From an uncultured Clostridia bacterium (GTDB taxonomy: Bacteria > Bacillota > Clostridia > Oscillospirales > Ruminococcaceae): DNA of 6,755 nucleotides. The DNA is taken from positions 1-6,755 of the forward strand of contig CAMDZU010000074.1 of the NCBI GenBank assembly GCA_945910715.1. The letters run 5' to 3'. The notes under the pieces are model-generated. The model saw only the letters and a program-made list of their open reading frames with translations, made no database searches and had not been told where the DNA came from. Of this stretch, positions 1 to 5,895 are shown one piece after another (positions within the stretch are counted from its first letter, which is position 1; each line of letters begins with the position of its first letter). Made by a program: the position numbers and the translations under genes.

Positions 1-7
1 GTTATGA

Positions 8-26
8 AATCCTGCGAAGCAGGATT
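8..26. repeat. Perfect hairpin with GCGAAGC core
   Basis: Eight-base arms AATCCTGC and GCAGGATT around a GAA loop. The central GCGAAGC is known from DNA biophysics as an exceptionally stable mini-hairpin. No T-run follows, so it is not a terminator. Confidence 0.75.
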
Positions 27-54
27 GAATACTATGTTTGAAGCGCGGCGCAGC

Positions 55-77
55 CACTCGCGGCGTTTGAGCGAGTG
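55..77. repeat. Hairpin CACTCGC / GCGAGTG
   Basis: Perfect seven-base arms (55-61 and 71-77) with a nine-base loop. It lies in a GC-rich patch that differs from the A/T-rich spacer nearby and is followed directly by the next hairpin. Confidence 0.6.
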
Positions 78-87
78 CATTTCTTTT

Positions 88-117
88 CCCTTTTCTTTGT
101 GCAAGCAAAGAAAAGGG
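88..117. repeat. Perfect 12-base-pair hairpin
   Basis: Arms CCCTTTTCTTTG (88-99) and CAAAGAAAAGGG (106-117) with loop TGCAAG. It is the longest perfect palindrome of the left-end cluster. The arms are pyrimidine-only/purine-rich, and no T-run follows on the plus strand. On the minus strand the 3' arm is followed by AAGAAATGCA, also not a terminator tail. Confidence 0.8.
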
Positions 118-158
118 CGAGGGGTTACAGCAACCTTATAATCTAATAAAACAAAATC

Positions 159-182
159 AAGGGGGCGAGTAGCCCCCTTTTA
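159..182 (+). terminator. Possible plus-strand terminator hairpin (repeat copy 1)
   Basis: Arms AAGGGGGC (159-166) and GCCCCCTT (172-179), loop GAGTA, with a short run of four T (178-181). It could stop a converging plus-strand gene beyond the left edge. On the minus strand the 3' arm is followed by GATTTTGTTTT, so it could also act as a back-up for the operon terminator. A near copy at 269-285 lacks the T-run, so it may be simply a repeat. Confidence 0.5.
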
Positions 183-215
183 AACCAACTAACAAATACA
201 AACAAACTCAAAACC

Positions 216-248
216 GAGGGGTCAAGGAGGCGAAGCCCCCAATCCCCC
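216..248. repeat. Decayed nested hairpin with GCGAAGC core
   Basis: Inner arms GGAGGC (226-231) and GCCCCC (235-240) pair with one A-C mismatch around GAA. Flanking GGGG (218-221) and the C-run (244-248) could form an outer tier, imperfect as it stands. It looks like an eroded longer palindrome of the same type as its neighbours. Confidence 0.5.
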
Positions 249-268
249 ACGGCGAGGGCAAATCAAAT

Positions 269-285
269 GGGGGCGAGAAGCCCCC
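269..285. repeat. Hairpin GGGGGC / GCCCCC (repeat copy 2)
   Basis: Perfect six-base GC-only arms around GAGAA, preceded by AAATCAAAT. It matches the unit at 159-179 apart from one loop base, a two-base insertion in the lead-in and loss of the trailing T-run. Confidence 0.65.
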
Positions 286-306
286 TGCCTCACCCAAACG
301 GAGTTT

Positions 307-326
307 GAAAAGGGCACTCCCTTTTC
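307..326. repeat. Hairpin GAAAAGGG / CCCTTTTC beside the terminator
   Basis: Perfect eight-base arms (307-314, 319-326) with loop CACT, only 5 bases from the T-run of the operon terminator. The arm sequences are complementary to those of the hairpin at 88-117, so alternative long-range pairings are possible. Confidence 0.6.
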
Positions 327-330
327 CCTA

Positions 331-362
331 CAAAAAAGCCGTTCCCTTTCGGAAACGGCTTT
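331..362 (-). terminator. Intrinsic terminator of the permease operon
   Basis: Read on the minus strand, arms of 12 bases (351-362 and 335-346) pair with a single G-U wobble and close on a GAAA tetraloop (347-350). The 3' arm runs into six T residues (332-337, the last three of them within the stem). The hairpin begins 8 bases after the TAA of the MalG-like gene. On the plus strand the 5' arm is preceded by A residues and the 3' arm is followed by TTCTCTTTTA, so weak bidirectional action is possible. Confidence 0.93.
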
Positions 363-370
363 CTCTTTTA

Positions 371-1621
371 TTACATACCTGTGATACCCGAACGCTCAAG
401 ACCTTCTACGAAATATTTCTGTAAGAAGATGTACATAATGAGAATCGGGATAAGGGACAGCAAGCAGCCTGCTTCAATCCAAACAAGGTAGTCGGCAGCA
501 GTACCCTGAGGAATACCGCCGTTGAGCCATGTGGAGATTGTGTTGAACATATTCTGGATAGCAAGTGCTACTGTGTTTGACTTTGTGTAGAACATACCCG
601 AAACGTAGGAGTCGTTCCAGTACCATACTACCGAGAAGATAAATACGGTGAGGAATGAGGTTCTTGCGTTGGGAACCATAATTCTTACGAAAGTCTGGAA
701 AGGTCCGCAGCCGTCAAGGTAAGCAGCGTCCTCAAGCTCCTTTGGCAGTCCTCTGAAGAACTGTCTGAACAGGAAGATGAACAGACCTGCACGGATACCG
801 TTGCAGAAGAACGCCTGTAAGTAAAGCGCCCATGGGCTGTCGGTAAGGTTCAGCGGAGAACCGTTGATTGCGTTGAAGATACCGAAAATATCGAAATATC
901 TGAACTGCATGAACTGTGGGATAAGGATAATCTGTACGGGAACGACAATCTGCATGATTACGATACCGAACATTAAGCTCTTACCCTTGAACTTGAATCT
1001 TGCGAAGCCGTAGCCTGTGATTGAGCAGGTTACAACCTGTAAAACGGAGCAGATAATGTTGACAAGCAGTGTGTTTCCGATAAGTGCGGGGTAGTTTGTA
1101 GCCGCCCATACGTCCTGAAGGTTGCCCAGAGTAACGGTTTTAGGAATCCACATTACAGATGGGTCGGACATTTCGCTCTGTGGACGGATTGCGGTGGAAA
1201 TCATATACAGCATTGGCTGCATGATTACGAATGCCAGTCCGAACAGAATGAGGAAGCGGAAAACGGGCCATACCTTTTCGCCTATACGTCTGCCGAAAAT
1301 GTAGCGGTAATGCTTTCTTTCCTGCTCGTTGTAGTTGCGGTAGTTCTTGATAATTTCCCAGTTGCTTACATGGTACTTTTTCAGTCTTTCCTTTTCTTCC
1401 TTTTTAAGCTGCTTCTTGGACTTAACGGGTTTATCGTCAACTGCCTTTACCTCAGCCTTCTTTGGTTCTTCAACCGGTGCGGCGGGTGCGGCAGCCTCAG
1501 CGGACTGTGGCGCATTGTCATCGAATGCGTCCATGGCCGCCATAGCGTTTTCAATGCCTTCATCGGTTACTACTGGAGTAACGTCAGCGGTTTCTTTCAT
1601 TTCAAAATCTTTTTCAGCCAC
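371..1621 (-). CDS. Carbohydrate ABC transporter permease, CUT1 family (MalG-like subunit)
   Basis: 416-residue second permease subunit. Membrane segments fall near 117-141, 183-205, 215-240, 265-287, 322-340 and 379-400. The EAA loop is at about 293-318 (PKELEDAAYLDGCGPFQTF, then RIMVP), and the C-terminus QKYFVEGLERSGITGM is the classic MalG-type ending. VVWYWNDSYV (331-340) is also a MalG-like signature. As in its partner, a ~112-residue cytoplasmic extension precedes the first membrane segment: acidic, Ala/Pro/Glu-rich (33-56), then strongly Lys-rich (64-82). The start is GTG (1619-1621), supported by an AAGGAGG ribosome site 7 bases upstream that overlaps the previous stop; no ATG nearby is as well placed. 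Last gene of the operon, followed 8 bases after its stop by an intrinsic terminator. No ATP-binding subunit follows, so the transporter probably uses an ATPase encoded elsewhere, as known for MsmX/MsiK-dependent CUT1 systems. Confidence 0.94.
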   Translation of the reverse strand: MAEKDFEMKETADVTPVVTDEGIENAMAAMDAFDDNAPQSAEAAAPAAPVEEPKKAEVKAVDDKPVKSKKQLKKEEKERLKKYHVSNWEIIKNYRNYNEQERKHYRYIFGRRIGEKVWPVFRFLILFGLAFVIMQPMLYMISTAIRPQSEMSDPSVMWIPKTVTLGNLQDVWAATNYPALIGNTLLVNIICSVLQVVTCSITGYGFARFKFKGKSLMFGIVIMQIVVPVQIILIPQFMQFRYFDIFGIFNAINGSPLNLTDSPWALYLQAFFCNGIRAGLFIFLFRQFFRGLPKELEDAAYLDGCGPFQTFVRIMVPNARTSFLTVFIFSVVWYWNDSYVSGMFYTKSNTVALAIQNMFNTISTWLNGGIPQGTAADYLVWIEAGCLLSLIPILIMYIFLQKYFVEGLERSGITGM

Positions 1622-1628
1622 TTTTGTT

Positions 1629-1635
1629 CCTCCTT
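1629..1635 (-). promoter_or_regulatory. Ribosome binding site deciding the GTG start of the MalG-like gene
   Basis: AAGGAGG on the minus strand, 7 bases before GTG (1619-1621), overlapping the TAA stop (1634-1636) of the previous permease. This near-consensus site is the main reason for accepting the GTG start, and it implies termination-reinitiation coupling of the two subunits. Confidence 0.9.
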
Positions 1636-2821
1636 AGTCAACCTGATAGAATACGAATCTTGACGCAATTCCCATGATGATAGCCAGCGCTACTGCAACG
1701 ATTACGAAGTAAATCCATGCAAGTGCAGCCGAGAAACCGTGGTTCCATGCGGTAGCCTGCGCCATAACCTGCTTCATAACAGGGTTCTGTGAATCTACGA
1801 AGAAGTCGATAACCGTGTAGATGAGGTTTGCAAGAATCATGGGGCTGATGGTCGGGAAGGTAATCTTCCAGAAGAATTCCCAGCCTGTTGCACCCTCCAT
1901 CATGGCTGCTTCCTTTGCCGCAACGGGAACGCCCTGCAAAGCGGACAGGAAGATAAGAATCTGGATACCTGAGTTCCATACAAGGTTCAGAATGTCACTT
2001 GTAAGGGACTGAATCATTTCCGTCAACTGCTGGCTCACGTTGTTCATACCAAGAAATTCCAGCAGCTCGTCAACAAGGTCAGCCTTGAACAGGGAGCTGA
2101 ACTGTGATGCGTCGGAAATACCCTGGGACAGCATATCACCGTTGATAACCGCAAGTACAGGACCTGTGGCTACCAATACCGGCAGGAAGAAGATCGCACG
2201 GCAGAGTGTTCTGCCCTTGAATTTCTGGTTTAAGAGCAATGCAACGAACAGTGAGAACACTAAAATCATTGCGGTTTTCGGAAGCATTTCGCCCAGCGAA
2301 GCGGTTAAGTTCGGGAGGAACTTCTGGTCGGTGAGGAAAGCGTCCGTGTAGTTCTTGAAGTTGTTCCACTCGGTGTAGATACCGGGGGAGGTCATTCCGT
2401 ACTGCTCCATTTTTGCCTTATCGGAAACAAGGTCGGTAAAGCAGAGGGAGTACCATATTGACTGGATAAGCGGAATGATGAACATGTAGATTGTACCTAC
2501 AATCCACAGAGCAAGGAAGCCGTAGCCGTAAAGACCCTTTTTGCGCTCGTAGGAAATGCGTGCTTTCTTGATCTGCTTTTCCTGCTTGGGCTGACGGCGT
2601 CTGATGTCAACCTCGCCGTCTGCGTTGAGAGCGGCGGCGGAGGCTGTCATGTGCTGTACGGCAGGCTTTTGGGGAGCTTCCTCAGCTGCTGCCGCAGCTT
2701 CCTGAGGAGCAGCCTCGGGAGCGGGGCTTACAGGTGCTTCTGCAACTTCTTCAGCCTTGATTGTTTCATTCAGCTCATTTGCTTCATTGATTTCATTTGG
2801 GTTGAAAGTTGAATCACTCAT
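1634..2821 (-). CDS. Sugar ABC transporter permease, CUT1 family (MalF-like subunit)
   Basis: 395-residue permease subunit of a binding-protein-dependent carbohydrate importer. About six membrane segments: 98-122, 180-203, 205-226, 276-298, 325-345 and 365-385. The EAA loop that docks on the ATPase is clear at about 297-323 (GVPVAAKEAAMMEGATGWEF, then KITFP); Glu replaces the usual Asp at 309, a tolerated change in this family. The loop 227-275 between membrane segments three and four is long and helix-like, as in several MalF/LplB-type proteins, and probably faces outward. The first ~95 residues are an unusual cytoplasmic extension: Asn/Glu-rich, then Ala/Pro/Glu low complexity (26-54), then basic (74-95). 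The ATG overlaps the DUF5696 stop by one base; an AAGGAG site lies 10 bases upstream. It should pair with the downstream MalG-like subunit. Family assignment is sure; the sugar cannot be predicted. Confidence 0.94.
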   Translation of the reverse strand: MSDSTFNPNEINEANELNETIKAEEVAEAPVSPAPEAAPQEAAAAAEEAPQKPAVQHMTASAAALNADGEVDIRRRQPKQEKQIKKARISYERKKGLYGYGFLALWIVGTIYMFIIPLIQSIWYSLCFTDLVSDKAKMEQYGMTSPGIYTEWNNFKNYTDAFLTDQKFLPNLTASLGEMLPKTAMILVFSLFVALLLNQKFKGRTLCRAIFFLPVLVATGPVLAVINGDMLSQGISDASQFSSLFKADLVDELLEFLGMNNVSQQLTEMIQSLTSDILNLVWNSGIQILIFLSALQGVPVAAKEAAMMEGATGWEFFWKITFPTISPMILANLIYTVIDFFVDSQNPVMKQVMAQATAWNHGFSAALAWIYFVIVAVALAIIMGIASRFVFYQVD

Positions 2822-5184
2822 TACTCAATTACTCCTTCCAATCCGTAATCGGCAAGCTTGAATTCCTTGCCGTTGACTTTAATAACATTGTCCGCAAGAT
2901 GTACATAAATAATGGTGCCGTTTGAATATGTAACCTCGATTTCGTTTGAGTTAATTCTGTTGTAGTCGGTAATCTGTGCGTCGGAAACGCCCGAAACAAC
3001 GTCCTTGAACAGCTGGAATTCGCTTGCGGAACGTTCAATCCAACCCTGATAATTTGTGTAGTACAGATTGTCGTACTCGCTGTCGGTGAACTTGTTGGGG
3101 TTCGTGTACATCAGCTCGTAGTGGAGCGGAGTACCTGTCGCCAGCGCCATAAGTCTTAATTCCTTAGCGTCTGCATTGGCGTTGATTGCCTTTGTTGTGT
3201 AAGGAATAAGTCCGTGAATTACCATTGAGTAGAACGGAACGTCATAGTCGAATAAGTCGTAGTTTGAAGAATAAAGCGGAACGTCGGACAGATAATCAAC
3301 GTATGGAAGCGCATAAGCGTTGGCTGCCTCGCCGTAAAGGCTCATTCCCGAATTCTTGATCTGCTGATAGCCTGTTACCAGCATATTCTGTGCGTCCCCT
3401 CTCAGCAGGTAGCTTCTGCCGTCGGTGTTCTTGCGGCTGAAGTCGCTGTAAAGAGTGGAGGTAGCCTGCTTCAGTGCGATACCCGTTACACCTTCCTTTG
3501 TAAAGGAGGAGGTAAGCTTTCCGAACAGGTCTGTCCAGTAATAGGGCGACAGAATCATCCATGAGCTCTTTGTCTGATGGGGGATACCGAACGCCATATC
3601 ATAATCGTTCTGCGAAGCATAGGACTTGCTTATCTGGATACAAGCGTTAAGAGTGAAGCTGTAGCCGTTGCCCGAACGGTTATATTCCATAACGTCAACG
3701 CTTGGGAACAGCTTGTAGTTCTTAGCCGCAACGTAATCCTTGAGCTTGTTGAAGTTGTTCTTGCCGCCGAGAGTGCCTGAGTAGTCAACTCCCGTAGGAA
3801 TCATACCGACAATGCCTGCCGCATTGAAGTCCTTGTAGTCGATAATCATACTGTCAACGCCGTTTGACTCAAGAGCGCCAATGATTTCCAGCGCCTGCTC
3901 GTAGGTTGTAGCGGCTGTTTCCATATCAACAGGGAAGCCTGCAATTGACTGCGCCTTCATTGTACCGCCGTTAAGGGTCAGGTAGTAAGGAGCGTCGTTT
4001 GCGGTTGTCTTCTTGGTAAGACCCTTTTCGTTAACGAGATAGTTTCTGTAAACGTCAGCAAGGTCGGTGTAGCTCAGCTCGTCGCCCGAAATGGGGTAAT
4101 ACTTTACTGTAAGGTTGCCTACCTTGATGTCGCCTGCCTCGTAAACGTTCAGCTCCTTGTTTGCGGAGCCCATATAGAAAGTATCCTGTGAACGGCAGTC
4201 AAAGCTGAACCACGCTGTGTTGTAGGAGGTTGTGGAAAGCTCGGAAACGCTTGCGTTTACATGAGCGTAGCTGTCGCCCTCTGTAACTACTGCAAGGAAG
4301 CCGTTGTCGCCGTTTTCACCCTTCTTTACCATACCGAGAACGGGGAGGAATACCTGCTCGTCAACTGCGGGAGCCAGAAGCTGGTTTATGGTAAGATCTC
4401 TGCCGTAAACCTGTGCGGAGTAAACCGTTGCGTTGGTTCTCTGGTTGTTGAAGTTGATGATTGCGCCGGAGCCGTCGGGAACTAACATATAGCCTGTTTC
4501 GTCCATTCCGCCTGCGCCGAAGCTTGCAAGGAAGTTGATGTCAAGGAGAGCTGCGCCGCCTTCTGTTGTGGAGTTCACAAGACCCTCTGTGATTTCGCTT
4601 GTTGGGATTGTAACCGCAAGTCCGTCCTCCTCAAGAACGATTTCCATTGGAATGGACATTTCCGTTCTGGGGAATTCATAGGTGAACTTTACGCCGTTTT
4701 CAATATCCTCAACCTTGAATTGTTTCTTTGATACGCTGTGTTCGTATGAAGTATATTTTGTTGAACGATGAACAACCGGGTCGCCTGTGTTCATGTAGAA
4801 CATTGACTTCATTGTTTTGATCTGTACGCCTTTGGCGATGGGGTCATTGTCAGCGTTAATGGGGCTTGACCACCATACAAAGCCGCTGGACTTGACAAGT
4901 AAGCCGAAGGTTGCGTCCTTTTCGTTTACATAAAGTGCAAACTTGGAATTTTCGGCTTTAAGCTCGCAGTTTGCGAGGGCATCCTCGTCAGTTACAAGCA
5001 CTACTTCCTCCTCGTCGGAAGTTTCTTCTGAGCCTGTATCTTCGGAGGCTGCTGCGTCGGTTTCTTCTGCGGCGGTTACTTCGTTCTCTGTTTCTGCGTC
5101 AGACCATACGACGGTCTGTGTTGCGGAGAGAGCGATTGCAGCCGTGAGAATACCGATTAACAGCTTTTTCCGTAATTTCAGCAT
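2821..5184 (-). CDS. Secreted DUF5696-type protein, putative glycoside-hydrolase-like
   Basis: 787 residues, exported. Signal peptide: MLKLRKK, a hydrophobic core about 8-26, likely cleavage after SDA near 30; there is no lipobox Cys. An acidic Glu/Ser/Thr/Ala linker (31-62) would hold the rest off the membrane or wall. Residues about 72-365 look like beta-rich modules and include GYMLVPDGSGAIINFNN (231-247), which I recall as typical of DUF5696 proteins. From about 398 to 700 the pattern resembles a TIM barrel: YYLTLNGG, VDSMIIDYKD (443-452), KLFPSVDVMEYN (491-502), GMSLYGEAAN (613-622). The C-terminus (747-787, VTYSNGTIIYVHLADN) resembles the final beta domain of many glycosidases. Candidate acidic residues are D449, D497, E500 and E619; catalysis is unproven. 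The start follows a moderate GGTGGTG site 5 bases away. The stop shares one base with the next ATG (TAATG), tying it to the permeases. A carbohydrate-binding role without catalysis is the main alternative. Confidence 0.85.
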   Translation of the reverse strand: MLKLRKKLLIGILTAAIALSATQTVVWSDAETENEVTAAEETDAAASEDTGSEETSDEEEVVLVTDEDALANCELKAENSKFALYVNEKDATFGLLVKSSGFVWWSSPINADNDPIAKGVQIKTMKSMFYMNTGDPVVHRSTKYTSYEHSVSKKQFKVEDIENGVKFTYEFPRTEMSIPMEIVLEEDGLAVTIPTSEITEGLVNSTTEGGAALLDINFLASFGAGGMDETGYMLVPDGSGAIINFNNQRTNATVYSAQVYGRDLTINQLLAPAVDEQVFLPVLGMVKKGENGDNGFLAVVTEGDSYAHVNASVSELSTTSYNTAWFSFDCRSQDTFYMGSANKELNVYEAGDIKVGNLTVKYYPISGDELSYTDLADVYRNYLVNEKGLTKKTTANDAPYYLTLNGGTMKAQSIAGFPVDMETAATTYEQALEIIGALESNGVDSMIIDYKDFNAAGIVGMIPTGVDYSGTLGGKNNFNKLKDYVAAKNYKLFPSVDVMEYNRSGNGYSFTLNACIQISKSYASQNDYDMAFGIPHQTKSSWMILSPYYWTDLFGKLTSSFTKEGVTGIALKQATSTLYSDFSRKNTDGRSYLLRGDAQNMLVTGYQQIKNSGMSLYGEAANAYALPYVDYLSDVPLYSSNYDLFDYDVPFYSMVIHGLIPYTTKAINANADAKELRLMALATGTPLHYELMYTNPNKFTDSEYDNLYYTNYQGWIERSASEFQLFKDVVSGVSDAQITDYNRINSNEIEVTYSNGTIIYVHLADNVIKVNGKEFKLADYGLEGVIE
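2832..2837 (-). promoter_or_regulatory. Ribosome binding site of the MalF-like gene
   Basis: AAGGAG on the minus strand, 10 bases before the ATG at 2819-2821, lying within the last codons of the DUF5696 gene. Together with the TAATG overlap it supports translational coupling of the secreted protein and the permease. Confidence 0.8.
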
Positions 5185-5189
5185 TTTTA

Positions 5190-5196
5190 CACCACC
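5190..5196 (-). promoter_or_regulatory. Ribosome binding site of the DUF5696 gene
   Basis: GGTGGTG on the minus strand, 5 bases before the ATG at 5182-5184. It is weaker than the other sites of this operon. An earlier ATG just upstream (overlapping the site) meets TAA after three codons and is not the start. Confidence 0.65.
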
Positions 5197-5224
5197 ATTT
5201 AAAAGATTTTGGTTTTTTCGTAAC

Positions 5225-5259
5225 GTCTGAGCGACGGGACCTGCCCGTCTTGATCAGAC
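5225..5259 (-). promoter_or_regulatory. Two-tier hairpin spanning the YIP1 stop codon and DUF5696 leader
   Basis: Two nested perfect inverted repeats: outer GTCTGA (5225-5230) with TCAGAC (5254-5259), inner GACGGG (5233-5238) with CCCGTC (5244-5249), loop of 5 bases, and a 2/4-base internal loop between tiers. In the transcript the 5' outer arm contains the YIP1 stop codon. No T-run follows (GTTACGAAAAAACC comes next), so it is not a standard terminator. It could stabilise the downstream transcript, mark a processing site, or tune coupling between the two genes. No convincing promoter was found in the 69-base gap. Confidence 0.6.
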
Positions 5260-5895
5260 AGCAACTCGATACATGATCTCAGTATAGATTGAATAGCAGA
5301 ATACATATACCTGCTGGAAAAGAGTAAGAAGCAGTACCAGTAAGAACAGGATAATTACCATTGCAACCACTGTAAAGAAGATTGCGATAAGGGTTTTGGG
5401 GATTGAATACTGATGAACGGTTTTCATTGCCGAGATAATCAGTATTACCGACCAGGTAATTCCAAGATACTGAATAAAGCTGATGAACGCACCCTCTGTT
5501 CTCAGTAAGAAGTTAGAAGCGATTGTTGTAATTACCTGTGAAGCAAGATATGGAACAAGAGCATAAGCGGAAACGCAGCAGATGCGCTTCATATTACCCT
5601 CGCCGTCGAACAGTGTACACAGCGACCAGTTGCCCACTACCCAGGTGAAGAACATAATTACCGACGATGAGAAGTAAGGAACAATGTTGAATACCTTAAC
5701 GTAAGTCGTGTTGAACAGGAAGCCTGTCATCATTGCCTGGCAAACGTTGATAATGAAGAAGCAGAGGACGATAACCAGCGCTACCTTCATATTGTAGCCG
5801 TTCTTCCAGCGCAGATCGTCGAAGCCCTCGAAGGGGTGTCTTGCGCAGTAGAAGGGCCATTTCCAAGCGGGTAAATCTAAGTCAAAACGCATCAT
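5254..5895 (-). CDS. YIP1-family integral membrane protein
   Basis: 213-residue polytopic membrane protein. The cytoplasm-like N-terminus contains HPFEGFDDLRWKNGYN (20-35), the usual opening of bacterial YIP1-family proteins. About five hydrophobic segments follow: 37-59, 74-95, 106-128, 142-157 and 167-193. The stretch VGNWSLCTLFDGEGNMKRI (87-105) then SAYALVPY (109-116) is the most family-specific part. The first of two consecutive ATGs (5895) is chosen: it overlaps the previous stop as ATGA and sits 8 bases from a GGGAGGT ribosome site embedded in that gene. YIP1 proteins are best known from eukaryotic Golgi/ER traffic through Rab binding; the bacterial role is not established. Position between an NHL/TPR protein and a secreted protein plus sugar permeases suggests a membrane partner in the same envelope process (inference). 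Its stop codon lies within a two-tier hairpin. Confidence 0.85.
   Translation of the reverse strand: MMRFDLDLPAWKWPFYCARHPFEGFDDLRWKNGYNMKVALVIVLCFFIINVCQAMMTGFLFNTTYVKVFNIVPYFSSSVIMFFTWVVGNWSLCTLFDGEGNMKRICCVSAYALVPYLASQVITTIASNFLLRTEGAFISFIQYLGITWSVILIISAMKTVHQYSIPKTLIAIFFTVVAMVIILFLLVLLLTLFQQVYVFCYSIYTEIMYRVAV

Larger units (their letters stand above)
1..330. repeat. Gene-free stretch packed with palindromic repeats
   Basis: No credible gene on either strand. At least seven inverted repeats are visible (8-26, 55-77, 88-117, 159-179, 226-240, 269-285, 307-326), covering roughly half the stretch. Several share a core of GGC-GA(N)-GCC type with loops GAA, GAGTA or GAGAA. The unit with AATCAA before GGGGGC and GAGWA before GCCCCC occurs twice about 110 bases apart. 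The layout resembles a mosaic of REP-like intergenic repeats downstream of the operon. Copies elsewhere in the genome are expected but cannot be seen here. Confidence 0.7.

Noticed and set aside
4..141. Plus-strand frame of about 45 codons starting ATGAAATCC
   Set aside because: It runs through three palindromes, has no ribosome site in view and no protein-like pattern; a product of repeat sequence.
1..330. Possible CRISPR array in the left-end repeats
   Set aside because: Units are unequal, spacing is irregular and no constant repeat of 23-37 bases with unique spacers is present.
1310..1663. Open frames on the plus strand opposite the start of the MalG-like gene (also 1122-1304 and 1347-1637)
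   Set aside because: Antisense to a clear permease gene; compositions (Phe/Leu/Ser-rich) are what reverse reading of Lys/Glu/Ala codons gives, and no ribosome site or family motif is seen.
4943..5230. Ser/Val-rich plus-strand frame opposite the DUF5696 signal peptide and acidic linker
   Set aside because: The Ser-rich pattern is simply the reverse reading of Glu/Ala/Asp codons of the linker.
5185..5253. Possible internal promoter before the DUF5696 gene
   Set aside because: The A/T-rich part has no pair of convincing -35 and -10 boxes at proper spacing; read-through from upstream is simpler.
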